Part shown: in pieces, positions 10,851 to 19,863 of the stretch | Position numbering within the stretch: position 1 is the stretch's first letter | Layout of the letters: the number at the start of each line of letters is the position of its first letter | DNA from: Bremia lactucae | Lineage: Eukaryota > Oomycota > Peronosporomycetes > Peronosporales > Peronosporaceae | Reading direction: 5' to 3' | Assembly: GCF_004359215.1 (NCBI RefSeq) | Contig: NC_090621.1 | Location: forward strand, 3,222,139 to 3,258,074 | DNA length: 35,936 nt | Notes under the pieces: model-generated | What the model was told of the DNA's origin: nothing | The model's database searches: none | Seen by the model: the letters and a program-made list of their open reading frames with translations, nothing else | Program-made: the position numbers and the translations under genes

Positions 10851-11350
10851 CCACGCGTAGAGAAGATAATGATTGTGTGTCTGAAGCAACTTTAGTCAAG
10901 AGATTTGCAAATTCTCTTGAGGTTGCTGGATCAGTAGGGCGTTGGCCCCTACTGACCCCGACCATTTTTGGCGGTCTATTGTGGTTTTCCAACAACGTCG
11001 GACCCTCGACCGTTACGATTTCGCAATTACGTCGGACCCTCGACCGTTGCCCTTTTCGGCACTCTGTTCATAGTTACGTTCGGTACCTCTCGGTACTGGG
11101 CGTAGGGCACTGCACTCATGAGCGCAGTGTCCTAACGTTTGACAGCGATTGCATTTCTTCAATCGCTTATTGTTCGAAAAGCGAGGTTTATCACTTTCGA
11201 CATTAGAGAGGTCCATAGGTTTTGGACCTCCAAGCTCTTGTCGTCTTGGAGGGCGATACGATGACGAACAAGCTTGAGCCTGTCTCAAGCTTAAGTCCTC
11301 CTGTTTCGTCTTCAAGCGTATCCAGTTCCAAGCGGAACAGGCGGGTCTTT
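10851..11350 (-). pseudogene. Gypsy-A copy 1 gag nucleocapsid end
   Basis: The minus strand carries one CCHC zinc knuckle, CNRCQTLGHCAHEC, at about 11112-11153, preceded by PMDLSNVESDKPRFS and the gag end EDLSLRQAQA. The knuckle matches CX2CX4HX4C and would bind element RNA. The capsid part of gag is absent: the sequence passes into LTR at about 11350, so a deletion removed it together with the primer-binding site. Confidence 0.85.
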
Positions 11351-11500
11351 ACGGGTGATATATGGTCTATATCTACTTATGGATAAGCTTTTCGAATATT
11401 ACCATGTAATGTAATATTCTCCACATATTATCTACCTTTTAGATAATATATTAATTTACAACCTTTAAGTGTTAATTTCTTGTTACGATACACCGTGACA
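11351..11500 (-). repeat. LTR-A remnant, outer 150 bp of the 5' LTR of Gypsy-A copy 1
   Basis: This aligns with the right-hand part of the LTR at 5333-5765 (same strand) and ends in caccgtgaca, a decayed form of the usual end. It is the outer (U3) edge of a minus-oriented LTR. The next gene's ATG starts 20 bp further on, so the gene's transcription start must lie in this LTR piece unless the gene is dead. U3 regions carry promoters, but this one points away from the gene. Confidence 0.8.
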
Positions 11501-11519
11501 AACAAGACAGAAGGAGGTC

Positions 11520-14500
11520 ATGCCGCAGCAATTCTGTTTTGTTTTTCAGCGCACAGGCAGTTGTCGTTATGAAGATTCGTGCAGGTTTGCCCACACAGCA
11601 GAGAAAAATGCATCCGCTGCCTCGGGAGATATAAGCGAGCAGCAGACTTTTTCTTGTACAAATAAAGTGCCCTTTTCTCTAGAAACGTTGGAAAAACAGT
11701 TGGTTGAAAAGCTATCATCGGGAAGCCTTTTTTCGAGTCATTCCGATGCTCTGGTGGTTATTTGGCCAGGATTAGAAGTGTTGTGGAAGGGCTTCCTGAT
11801 TCCGAAAGACCCTTCTAATGTGTGGAGAGTCAATAGCCAGACTCAGGCTTTAAATTTTATTAATGCTGGGCTTCAAGCCCTTACGAATGAGAAATTAGCT
11901 TCTCAATTTGTAAGGGAGCTCGGAAAGACGGATGGACGTGGCATTGTCCTAATTCAAGAGCTATTAGACCTCCCATATGCGATTGACGCTGGGCGACGAC
12001 GAGATGTCGTGTCGTTTCAGAGAGGTTTTGTGCCGTTTGTTACCCTATTGACCATGCGACGAATGGAAATGGTCAGCCAGCATATGGATGAAGCAAACTA
12101 TGTGTATGCGTTTTTGCGGACAGCGCACGTGCAGCTGTTTCAATTGTTTGTTACGCATTTGCAAGACATTGTAAAATGCCACAGCATTGAAGACAGTGCA
12201 TTGCCTCACGCAATCTTCCTCCGAGAAGCAGATGGTCGAAAATATGCTCCATTAAGCTTTACACAAATATGCCTCCCCTTTATTCGACTACTCTATCTGC
12301 TTGGCAACAAGTTTAAAGACTTTATTTATGAGGACACATTTCAAAAGACTGTCGATCAGGTAGACGTGTTGGCATCCCTGTGGATTGAAATGAGTAGTGA
12401 AAGCACGTCTTTGCTCGATTCAGCCTTGTGCTTTAAAATTATCAAAGAAGAAATTCAACGACTCCATCAGATGATTCGACACGGAGAGCGCGGAATTCAA
12501 ACTGGCTTGGCACAACAGCGAGAAGCACAACGGCACTTTGCCGACGGATGGAGAAACAAATTGGATCCGTGGGACATGATTCAGGTAGGAATTCCTGAGG
12601 AAGCAGAGTTTGAAGATGGCTCGGTTGGTCCACGTCATGATAATGATCATCGCAATATTTGTGATATTCAACTTCTTCCGACGACTGAAGAGTGCTTGAC
12701 GCACGAGCCTCCATTATTACCTGGTAACTCTACATTTCACGTGAATGCACATTGGTTGCCACCTGGACCTGAGCGTTGGGTTGACACGCATTTTCGACTG
12801 TACCGAGAAGATCTATGTAGCACACTTCGATCTTCTTTGCGCGATTTGGAACACCGTATTTCAATTAGTGGTGGGAAGTTGGCAACGGGCCGTCTACGAG
12901 ATGCTAACGTGGATTACAACATTTATTCCCTTGTTGGTATTAGTATGCCTATACGACACACCAGTGGGCGAGGAGAGCGAGATAAAAGTCGTCGTTTAGA
13001 ACGTCATGGCCTTTGCATCGATGTGCGATTCCTTCAGCCGTCTGCAGCAGACCTATCAGGGAGCAAGAAAAATGAATCCAAAAGCCGAAAAGAGTTGTGG
13101 GAGATGACGAAGCGATTGCCGTATTATGGGATGGTTGCGCTGGTTACGGTTATTGATAACACTTTGCAAGTGGTTTTCTGTCAAATTGTGGAGCGTGAGA
13201 TCGAGCGACTCATTAAGGATGAAGTGGAAATCACGCTTCAGCCTTTTGAGATAAAAGACTTTGCAATTATTGACACATGGCAGCGATCGAGGCAGCAATC
13301 AAATTGTCACATGCTGCTACTGGAATTCAATGATGTTTTTTTCTTTTATGGATTTTTTTTACGAGCACTACAGACGCTACAGCCAGCAACGATGCCATTT
13401 CTCGAGTATTTGGCCCCAGAGACGCCACCAGAGCCGGGACTTTTGCCTATGGAGGCGCCATTGTACTGTTTATCGGACGGCTTTACTTTTGATCTGAGTC
13501 CAATATTACAAAAGCATCCAAGGCGGACGTTAATGCGTCCGAAAACGCTACGATTAAGTCCCCTTAGTCAAGCCTCTCACGATGAGTGTGAGGCTGCGCT
13601 TGTACGTTACTCCAGGCTGGAAAACGACCAAGCAAAAGCGTTGGTCAAAGCGCTAAGTAGCCGTGTTGCATGTATTCAAGGCCTTCCCGGTAGTGGCAAA
13701 TCCTATATTGGATCAATGCTTACGCACATAATCGTCAAAGCCCAAGTCTCGCCAGTGTTGGTGGTGTGCTATACGAATCGTGCGCTGGACCAGTTTTTGT
13801 GCCATTTATTAGACACTGGACTGACGAATCTTGTGCGTATCGGAGGACAGTCCAAGGAGCCACGACTGGCAAAGTATAATCTCAACAAATTGCCAAAGTC
13901 CTATCCGGGCTATGCCTTGAAGCTTTTGTACGAGACGCTCGACCAGAAGGCGGATGCCATTGCGATTGCCCTGCAAGAGCTCCATACGCAGACTCGTCGA
14001 CCGACCTGGACCACGTTAAAGACATTTCTTGAGATCAATTATCCGAATGAATATGATTCTTTTGCCACACGCAATGCAGCGCTATACGAAGAATGTTGGG
14101 AAATTGATGGATGCGAGGATATTGTGGACTATTGGATCAAAGGCGACGATTTTGGCCCTTCGGAGCGACGACGCCAGAATTCTAATCGATACTTAAAGAA
14201 CTCAAATGTATGGCAATGGGATTTAGAAAAACGTCACAGAACACTTACGGAATGGGTTGGAGTCATGCGAGCTGGTCGTGTTGAAGAGCTCATTGAAGCC
14301 CAGAAAGCGTATAATGAGACGATCACCAAAATTGAAACCGTGCGGCATCAATCCAATGTAGAATTACTCAAGAGTATGCAACTCATTGGAATGACTGCGA
14401 CTGGGGCTGCCAAGAACTACAAGATGCTTGCCGCTGTACAGCCTCTAGTCGTAATTTGTGAAGACGCGGGAGTAATTCTGGAAGCGCAACTAATGACATG

Positions 14501-15764
14501 CTTGTTTCCGTCGTGTCAGCAGCTCGTACTGATTGGGGACCACCAACAACTACGTCAACACATTTTAGATCACAATCTTAGCGTCGAAAGCGCCATAGGC
14601 AAGCGGTTTGCACTCGACGTGTCGCTTCTTCAACGGCTGGTAGCCCCCGCGTCAGCTTTACCAGTTTGGGTGATGACGAATCAACACCGCATGCATCCAC
14701 AAATTTCGCAGCTTCTTCGGATGCTCTTTTATCCAAACATTCGCGATGCACGCGAGACACTGGAATACCCTCGTCTTCTCGGTGTAGGGCACGATGTGTT
14801 TTTCGTAAACCATAATCATCCAGAAGACCATGCGTCTGCACTCCTTGAAGCATCCTCCCGTGCTCATTCAAACGAGTATGAAGTTGCGTATCTAGTCGCG
14901 ACTTTCAACTATCTCTTGCAACAAGGATATTGCACCGATGAGATTGCAATCCTCACACCGTATGTTGGTCAGCTCATCAAGCTTCGAAACGCTCTTCGAA
15001 AGCACTTTATTGTAAAGCTGAATGAGTACGACTTGTATGAGATTCAGCACACAATAAACTTAGGTGAAGTGGATGAAGATGACGTGAACGAAGAGCAGGC
15101 TCAATGTGACGTTTCATCGGCGCGTAAGACAAATCAAAAAAAAATATTACGAACGATTCGTGCTGCAACCATTGACAATTTTCAAGGGGAAGAAGCGACG
15201 GTGATACTAGCAAGTTTGGTTCGCTGCAGCATAGACGTTTATAGCCCGTCAACCATTGGATATTTAAAAACGCCCAACCGTATCAACGTGCTACTTTCTC
15301 GGGCCAAACATGGACTGATCCTGGTGGGCAATGGAGAATTGCTTTGTGCAGAGTCTCCATTGTGGCAGAAAGTATTTCAACAATTGCAAAGCGACGGCTG
15401 CTATGGTAATGGGTTGCCATTATACTGTCAGCAGCACCCCGAGTATCAATGTGTCGCACCGAATCCGGCTTCATTTGCGTTGCTCGCTCCCGATGGAGGT
15501 TGTCGACGTCCTTGCCAAACGCGATTGCCTCGCTGTGGACATGTGTGTCCAAAATTATGCCACATCGATGAACCGTCACACAATGATATAGTCTGTACCG
15601 AGCCGTGTCCGCGACTCCAAGACGATTGCGCGCATATTTGTTCTGGTATTTGTGGTGAGCCGTGCGGCCGATGCGAAGTGTCAGTAGGGAGTGGACAGAC
15701 ACCAGAAAGCTGGCAGCTCAAGCTACACTTTTCAGCACATACCGCGCACGACGGTTGGGATTAA
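11520..15764 (+). CDS. CCCH zinc finger, SF1 (UPF1-like) helicase, NFX1-type zinc finger protein, ZNFX1-like
   Basis: A single uninterrupted frame of 1414 codons without introns. Residues 6-25 form a CCCH finger (C6-X8-C15-X5-C21-X3-H25). The N-terminal 700 residues are mostly helical and resemble the region before the helicase in ZNFX1 proteins. Helicase motifs: Walker A GLPGSGKS 721-728; Ia CYTNRALDQF; II EDAG 981-984; III LIGDHQQL around D1007; IV NQHRMHP 1054-1060; V IDNFQGEE around D1219; VI SRAKHG 1260-1265. These are typical of the UPF1-like SF1 group. NFX1-type Cys/His fingers begin at C1328, with CGHVC 1339-1343 and CGEPCGRC 1378-1385. The last about 30 residues no longer look like a finger, and the family is usually several hundred residues longer there, so the C-terminus is shortened. 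ZNFX1 relatives act in RNA surveillance and small-RNA pathways; that role here is inference. The ATG is chosen because the CCCH finger follows it and LTR sequence lies 20 bp upstream. Confidence 0.95.
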   Translation: MPQQFCFVFQRTGSCRYEDSCRFAHTAEKNASAASGDISEQQTFSCTNKVPFSLETLEKQLVEKLSSGSLFSSHSDALVVIWPGLEVLWKGFLIPKDPSNVWRVNSQTQALNFINAGLQALTNEKLASQFVRELGKTDGRGIVLIQELLDLPYAIDAGRRRDVVSFQRGFVPFVTLLTMRRMEMVSQHMDEANYVYAFLRTAHVQLFQLFVTHLQDIVKCHSIEDSALPHAIFLREADGRKYAPLSFTQICLPFIRLLYLLGNKFKDFIYEDTFQKTVDQVDVLASLWIEMSSESTSLLDSALCFKIIKEEIQRLHQMIRHGERGIQTGLAQQREAQRHFADGWRNKLDPWDMIQVGIPEEAEFEDGSVGPRHDNDHRNICDIQLLPTTEECLTHEPPLLPGNSTFHVNAHWLPPGPERWVDTHFRLYREDLCSTLRSSLRDLEHRISISGGKLATGRLRDANVDYNIYSLVGISMPIRHTSGRGERDKSRRLERHGLCIDVRFLQPSAADLSGSKKNESKSRKELWEMTKRLPYYGMVALVTVIDNTLQVVFCQIVEREIERLIKDEVEITLQPFEIKDFAIIDTWQRSRQQSNCHMLLLEFNDVFFFYGFFLRALQTLQPATMPFLEYLAPETPPEPGLLPMEAPLYCLSDGFTFDLSPILQKHPRRTLMRPKTLRLSPLSQASHDECEAALVRYSRLENDQAKALVKALSSRVACIQGLPGSGKSYIGSMLTHIIVKAQVSPVLVVCYTNRALDQFLCHLLDTGLTNLVRIGGQSKEPRLAKYNLNKLPKSYPGYALKLLYETLDQKADAIAIALQELHTQTRRPTWTTLKTFLEINYPNEYDSFATRNAALYEECWEIDGCEDIVDYWIKGDDFGPSERRRQNSNRYLKNSNVWQWDLEKRHRTLTEWVGVMRAGRVEELIEAQKAYNETITKIETVRHQSNVELLKSMQLIGMTATGAAKNYKMLAAVQPLVVICEDAGVILEAQLMTCLFPSCQQLVLIGDHQQLRQHILDHNLSVESAIGKRFALDVSLLQRLVAPASALPVWVMTNQHRMHPQISQLLRMLFYPNIRDARETLEYPRLLGVGHDVFFVNHNHPEDHASALLEASSRAHSNEYEVAYLVATFNYLLQQGYCTDEIAILTPYVGQLIKLRNALRKHFIVKLNEYDLYEIQHTINLGEVDEDDVNEEQAQCDVSSARKTNQKKILRTIRAATIDNFQGEEATVILASLVRCSIDVYSPSTIGYLKTPNRINVLLSRAKHGLILVGNGELLCAESPLWQKVFQQLQSDGCYGNGLPLYCQQHPEYQCVAPNPASFALLAPDGGCRRPCQTRLPRCGHVCPKLCHIDEPSHNDIVCTEPCPRLQDDCAHICSGICGEPCGRCEVSVGSGQTPESWQLKLHFSAHTAHDGWD

Positions 15765-15876
15765 GATCCGATCTCACGACTGGATACGTCGCAAATGTCC
15801 TGGCACGGAAAACATGACGCTTGGCCATGACGCTTACCATGACATCGGTGACAGCACGGCAGCAATCGCCGTGCCG

Positions 15877-16314
15877 CGGAACGGGGTGTGTCATTACATG
15901 AAAATAACACTTAAAGACTGTTAATAAATCTATTATCTAAAAGGTAGAGAATATTTGGAGAATATTACTTTACATGGTAATATTCTAAAAGCTTATTTAT
16001 TGGTAGATATAGACCATTACATCTACTTTCTCCGCTAGGTCCAATCAGCGCTGGACGCGCGCTAAGAGAGAGAAAGATAAGACTTTATTCCATGTTTTAA
16101 TTTTTTTCAATTTAGTTAGTATTAAATTGATAGAAACAGAAAAACTTAATTATTAAATACAGTTTACTATTAACCCTTTTTAAAGCAAGTGTTTAAAGAG
16201 AGTATTCCTATGCACGTACTGATGTACGTGAAGTGACGTGAGGCACCACTCGCACTGTGGCAGTGCGAAGTGGACTTGTACTGCAGCAGTACAAGTCAGT
16301 AGTGCCCCGTTACA
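15877..16314 (+). repeat. LTR-A, solo LTR behind the helicase gene
   Basis: 438 bp, starting with a decayed end (cggaacgggg for tgtaacgggg) and ending ccccgttaca. It is flanked by tgccg (15872-15876) and tgcca (16315-16319), a 5-bp target duplication with one mismatch, and no element body adjoins it: a solo LTR. It holds the three family stem-loops at 16213-16230, 16251-16267 and 16274-16296. Removing it joins the helicase tail to 16320-16354, which is therefore probably old flanking sequence. Confidence 0.85.
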
Positions 16315-16354
16315 TGCCAGGCTCTATTTGCATTTTCAATGCACTCGCTACATT

Positions 16355-16513
16355 GCGGAATAAATAGATATAATGGTCTATACCTGTTAATGGATAATAA
16401 TTCTGAACATTACTATACAAAGTAATATCCTCCAAATATTATCTACCTTTTAGATAATATATTAATTAACAACCTTTAAGTGATAATTTCATGTAACGAT
16501 ACACCCCGTCACA
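16355..16513 (-). repeat. LTR-A fragment, minus orientation
   Basis: This aligns with the outer 160 bp of LTR-A (gcggaataaatag... to ccccgtcaca). It begins 40 bp after the solo LTR, in the opposite orientation. The adjoining 16514-16578 is unassigned. Confidence 0.75.
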
Positions 16514-16578
16514 TGTAGCGCTTCTATAATAAAGTATTCTCGGACTGTGCAGCGATACTATCATGTGGACACGCTTGT

Positions 16579-16873
16579 TCCGACAGACTAATCAGCTGTA
16601 GAAATAAACAAAAGAGAGATACAGATAAGATAAGAATTCAATTGCATGTTTAGTATTCGATTATAATTAAGTTAGCATTTACAAGATAGATAGAAGAGAT
16701 ATTTTTTATATTAATACACTTTTCATTTAACCCTCTTTTAGCTAGTTACCTTAAAGAGAAGTCTTTCTCTGCATGTGCTAGTGTACGTGAAATAACCTAA
16801 GGCACCACTCGCAACTGAAGCAGTGCGAAGTGGACTTGTACTGAAGCAGTACAAGTCGTAGCGCCCCGTTACA
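16579..16873 (+). repeat. LTR-A, inner 295 bp of the 5' LTR of Gypsy-A copy 2
   Basis: This aligns with 19370-19671 and ends gcgccccgttaca directly before the primer-binding site, which fixes the orientation of LTR-A. The second stem-loop has an extra A in its left arm (cgcaactg/cagtgcg); the first is intact with a gaa loop. Confidence 0.85.
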
Positions 16874-16875
16874 TC

Positions 16876-16893
16876 TGGTAGCACTTTGTAGTC
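16876..16893 (+). other. Primer-binding site of Gypsy-A copy 2
   Basis: TGGTAGCACTTTGTAGTC two bases after the LTR end. The first 11 bases equal those of Gypsy-B (4671-4682), so both families probably use the same tRNA primer. The same site stands at 26170 in copy 3. Confidence 0.75.
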
Positions 16894-16923
16894 CGTCCAA
16901 GGACCACATTTCCAACATCTTAC

Positions 16924-17800
16924 ATGGACATGTTAGATGATAGTGCGAATACGCATCACGTTTCCCGTGAAAGCTACTCCTTCCTAAGTGACACAGAAAT
17001 GAGTGCGGTCGAACGAATAAGTTCGACCGTAGGAAACGATGCAATCTTGGCAATGCTGTCCATTTTGTACAGAGATGCCCTCCATTTTGCCATCGCCAAG
17101 TTCACACAACATGAACTTGACGAGATGAAGGAAACAGTTGCCTTGCTGAATTAGCAAGGCTCTCAACAGGCAGAACTGTTGAGGTTACAACAGGTTCAGA
17201 CTCCTGTACTTGGAATGATGCAAACGAGTCGTCTCGAAACTTTACAGATTCACATCTCTAAGTATAGGGGAGTCGTTGAAGACTCCCTCTTGAGATGGCT
17301 TGTCGAGTTGGACGATGCCATAAGGGCATGTCACATTATCGACGAGCAAATGCAAATCGCATTCGCTCAATCAAATCTGGCAGGTCGTGCCAAAACTTGG
17401 GCATTGGGCCTAAGTTGCGCGACTCATACGTCTTTAGGTCGCTAGAGGTATTTAAAACCAGACTGAAACAAACATTTGAACCGCCTAGGGCTAAGTTCAG
17501 AGCTCGTTCAGAGCTTCTGAAACTCAAGCAAGGCAAGCGTGATCTGCACGCATATGCCAGGCACATACGACTCTTAGCTAGTTGTATTACCAATAACCTA
17601 GTCCATGAACAGACGTTGATTACGGTGTTCATGCAAGGACTTACGAATGGTCCCGTAAAGACCCACCTGTTCCGCTTGGAACTGGATACGCTTGAAGAAG
17701 CAATATCCGTTGCGGACCAGGAGGACTTTAGCTTGAGACAGGCTTAAGCTAGTTCTTCATCATATCGTCCACCAAAACGACACGAGTTAGGAGGTCCAGA
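16924..17800 (+). pseudogene. Gypsy-A copy 2 gag capsid region
   Basis: The frame opens with ATG at 16924 and has a helical N-terminal part to a TAG at 17152. It then reads on through the conserved gag core: a WLVELDDAIRACHIIDEQMQ-like segment, NLAGRAKTWALG, FEPPRAKFRARSELLKLKQGK, HIRLLASCI, and GPVKTHLFRLELDTLEEAI. A frameshift near 17410 and a TAA at 17745 also break it. This core is the retrotransposon gag domain that builds the particle shell. The equivalent is broken in copies 3 and 4. Confidence 0.88.
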
Positions 17801-17804
17801 ACTC

Positions 17805-18474
17805 ATGGACCTTTCCTATGTCGAAAGCGAGAGATCTCGGTTTTCGAATAATAAGCGATCGCAGAAATGCCATCGCTGCCAAAAATTGGGACACTACGCT
17901 CATGAGTGTGGTGCCCCACGTCCAGCACCAAAAGGTACTGAACGTAATTTTGGATCGTATGCCAAAAGGCAACGGTTGCGGGTCCGTCGTTGTTGTGAAA
18001 TTGCAACAGCGAGGTGGACCGCTAAAAAACGGTCGGGGTCAGTAGGGGCGCAACGCCCTTCTGATGCGGCAACCTCAAGAGAATTTGCAAATCTCTTGAC
18101 TAAAGTTGCTCCAGACACACAATCATTATGTGTCTCTGCACCTGGTGATGATGTATCCCTTATCACCTTGAAGTTAAAAGTGACAAGTGTTTTTTCACTT
18201 ACAGCTCTAGTAGACTGCGGAGCGTCGAATAACTTTATGTGTCGCCAGTCACTAGAGGGTCGTAGGCTCAAGTATGTTGAGCGCGACATCACTCCAACGA
18301 GGATGACGGTGCGTCTAGCAACAGGCGCATCGATAACAGTAATGAAACGTGTAGTGAAATTTTACTACACGCTTAGAGATTTACAGCATGATGATGTATT
18401 CATCGTACTGGATTCGGATGACAAATTTGATGTCATCCTAGGTCAGAAAATACGAGCCAAGGATCAGCTAACAG
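17805..18474 (+). pseudogene. Gypsy-A copy 2 nucleocapsid and aspartic protease, truncated
   Basis: Open for 224 codons. It has a CCHC knuckle CHRCQKLGHYAHEC at 17868-17909, a basic stretch, then the retropepsin site DCGASNNF at 18213-18236, and the flap-side motifs TVRLATGASITV and DVILGQ. The frame runs into LTR-B at 18475 and stops in it. The active-site residues are intact. Upstream gag is in a different frame after a stop. Confidence 0.88.
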
Positions 18475-19016
18475 TGTAAGCGGGCACGTCGTAATGGGGC
18501 CACGCTCTACTTAGCACACACCCTAGCACAGCGAGGAAGCGGTTTGACCTGCTTCTCTTGCGTGCAGTGAGGTAGTTGTGGTGGGCGCGCAAGCGACCTC
18601 ACCCAACACACTAAGAACTCTGGTGAAGTGTCGTCACGGGAGCGGTAATCCGTCTCCTCGTGCGCACTTACCAAGTAGGTAGTAATTTTCAGGCTGATTT
18701 ATATTTAATAGAATTGAATACAAATACCTATTTTTACCAATTTAAATGTTATCTCTATAGATATCATTTAATATGTATTGCGAGCGTATCTTTATAGATA
18801 CCTCGCGTAACTGATGACGCTAGCCGTCATCATGGATGACGCTGGGCGTCATCCATCCTAATGTAATTGCATCACATCCACAAGGGTTGGTCACAAATGT
18901 GCACCACACCCGAGTGTTGGGTCTAATTACTATTATTTAGTAATTGACCATCCCCTTAAGTACCAAATGTACTTAATGGGGACTGTGTAACATTAGGGCA
19001 ACTCTAGCCCGTTACA
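18475..19016 (-). repeat. LTR-B, 3' LTR of Gypsy-B copy 2
   Basis: 542 bp from tgtaagcgggc to gcccgttaca, aligned end to end with 4685-5220. A polypurine tract on its right shows that the element body lay to the right on the minus strand. It differs from the other copy by a second, adjacent stem-loop at 18834-18854 (ggatgacgc/gcgtcatcc) beside the shared one at 18813-18831. Confidence 0.88.
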
Positions 19017-19148
19017 CCATCCCCCTCTTTAAGAACGAATTTACATTTTTAAATTTGACGCAGAGGAGAGAGGAACTGCGAGCAGCTTTACGCGTCGCTA
19101 GTTCACTCGATCACTCTAGCGCACGTGTTTCCATACACGGCGCCCAAG

Positions 19149-19223
19149 ATGCCACCTAAAAGGGGCCACGTTGGTGGGTCGTCTGCGAAGACGCCCACAC
19201 AACCTCGCACTAAGCGCACGCGC
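19149..19223 (+). CDS. Start of the convergent accessory ORF of Gypsy-B (aORF-B), partial
   Basis: An ATG followed by 24 open codons of strongly basic, Ser/Thr/Pro-rich sequence (MPPKRGHVGGSSAKT, ending TKRTR), running into the gap. It lies on the strand opposite to gag-pol, just inside the 3' LTR, the position at which the accessory frame of Gypsy-A begins (35058). The same stretch in copy 3 (about 34270, minus strand) has lost this ATG. Short, so the call leans on position. Confidence 0.4.
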
Positions 19224-19323
19224 NNNNNNNNNNNNNNNNNNNNNNNNNNNNNNNNNNNNNNNNNNNNNNNNNNNNNNNNNNNNNNNNNNNNNNNNNNNNN
19301 NNNNNNNNNNNNNNNNNNNNNNN
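19224..19323. other. Assembly gap of 100 N
   Basis: Exactly 100 N, the usual placeholder for a gap of unknown size. The left side is internal Gypsy-B, the right side is LTR-A. Confidence 0.99.
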
Positions 19324-19671
19324 GTTCAGAATTATTATCCATTAACAGGTATAGACCATTATATCTATTTATTCCGCAGACTAATCAGCTGTAGAAATAA
19401 ACAAAAGAGAGATACAGATAAGATAAGATAAGAATTCAATTGCATGTTTAGTATTCGATTATAATTAAGTTAGCATTTACAAGATAGATAGAAGAGATAC
19501 TTTTTATATTAATACAGTTTTCATTTAACCCTCTTTAAGCTAGTTACCTTAAAGAGAAGTCTTCCTCTGCACGTGCTAGTGTACGTAAAATAACGTAAGG
19601 CACCACTCGCAACTGAAGCAGTGCGAAGTGGACTTGTACTGAAGCAGCACAAGTCTTAGTGCCCAATTACA
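19324..19671 (+). repeat. LTR-A fragment
   Basis: This aligns with 16355-16873 LTR-A sequence and ends gtgcccaattaca, a decayed end. Its left part is in the gap. No primer-binding site follows, so it is either a 3' LTR or a solo LTR. The stem-loops are present, one with a mutated arm (gcagcacaagt). Confidence 0.8.
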
Positions 19672-19863
19672 CTACAGATCAATCAGCACATTTCCGCATT
19701 CTGGAGCGACTATATTAACGAGACTTTTGCATTGTAGCTCGGACGACATCTTGGCCTCGTAGCACCGTGCGTCGTGGTATGCATGACCACAAGGCAATAA
19801 AATTGGGCGGTAACGGTGCACGTTTCACTAGTGCTGATCAGTTTAATCTAACACTGATTACAG

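Larger units (their letters stand above)
5333..11500 (-). mobile_element. Gypsy-A copy 1, Ty3/gypsy retrotransposon with convergent antisense ORF
   Basis: Read on the minus strand: remnant 5' LTR (11500-11351), gag nucleocapsid, protease, reverse transcriptase, RNase H, integrase, pol tail, a plus-strand accessory frame, polypurine tract, 3' LTR (5765-5333). The 3' part of the 5' LTR, the primer-binding site and the N-terminal half of gag are deleted at about 11350. No matching target duplication is visible (tatgg on the left, aacaa on the right). All gag-pol domains are interrupted, but the order is complete, so this is the best template for the family in this window. Confidence 0.88.
16579..18474 (+). 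mobile_element. Gypsy-A copy 2, 5' part
   Basis: The inner part of a 5' LTR (16579-16873), primer-binding site, gag, zinc knuckle and protease, all on the plus strand. It is cut at 18475 by the LTR of a Gypsy-B element, so reverse transcriptase and integrase are absent. It provides the best view of Gypsy-A gag in the window. Confidence 0.88.
18475..19223 (-). mobile_element. Gypsy-B copy 2, 3' end, cut by an assembly gap
   Basis: LTR-B plus about 200 bp of internal sequence. The minus strand reads cttaaagagggggatgg (19033-19017), a polypurine tract, right before the LTR. The 19030-19190 stretch matches the reverse complement of about 34220-34385 in copy 3. It inserted into the protease-reverse transcriptase region of Gypsy-A copy 2. 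The rest is lost in the gap. Confidence 0.8.

Noticed and set aside
12420..15721. Several minus-strand open frames of 60-140 codons opposite the helicase gene
   Set aside because: They lie wholly inside the well-supported plus-strand gene and show no domain; antisense shadows of a biased coding sequence.
15691..15924. 77-codon plus-strand frame over the helicase end
   Set aside because: It overlaps the gene tail and runs into LTR sequence. Part of it may be the out-of-frame continuation of the zinc-finger region, but it is not a separate gene.
19103..19431. Open frames running through the 100-N gap, and similar ones through 31238-31686
   Set aside because: They exist only because N codons are not counted as stops.
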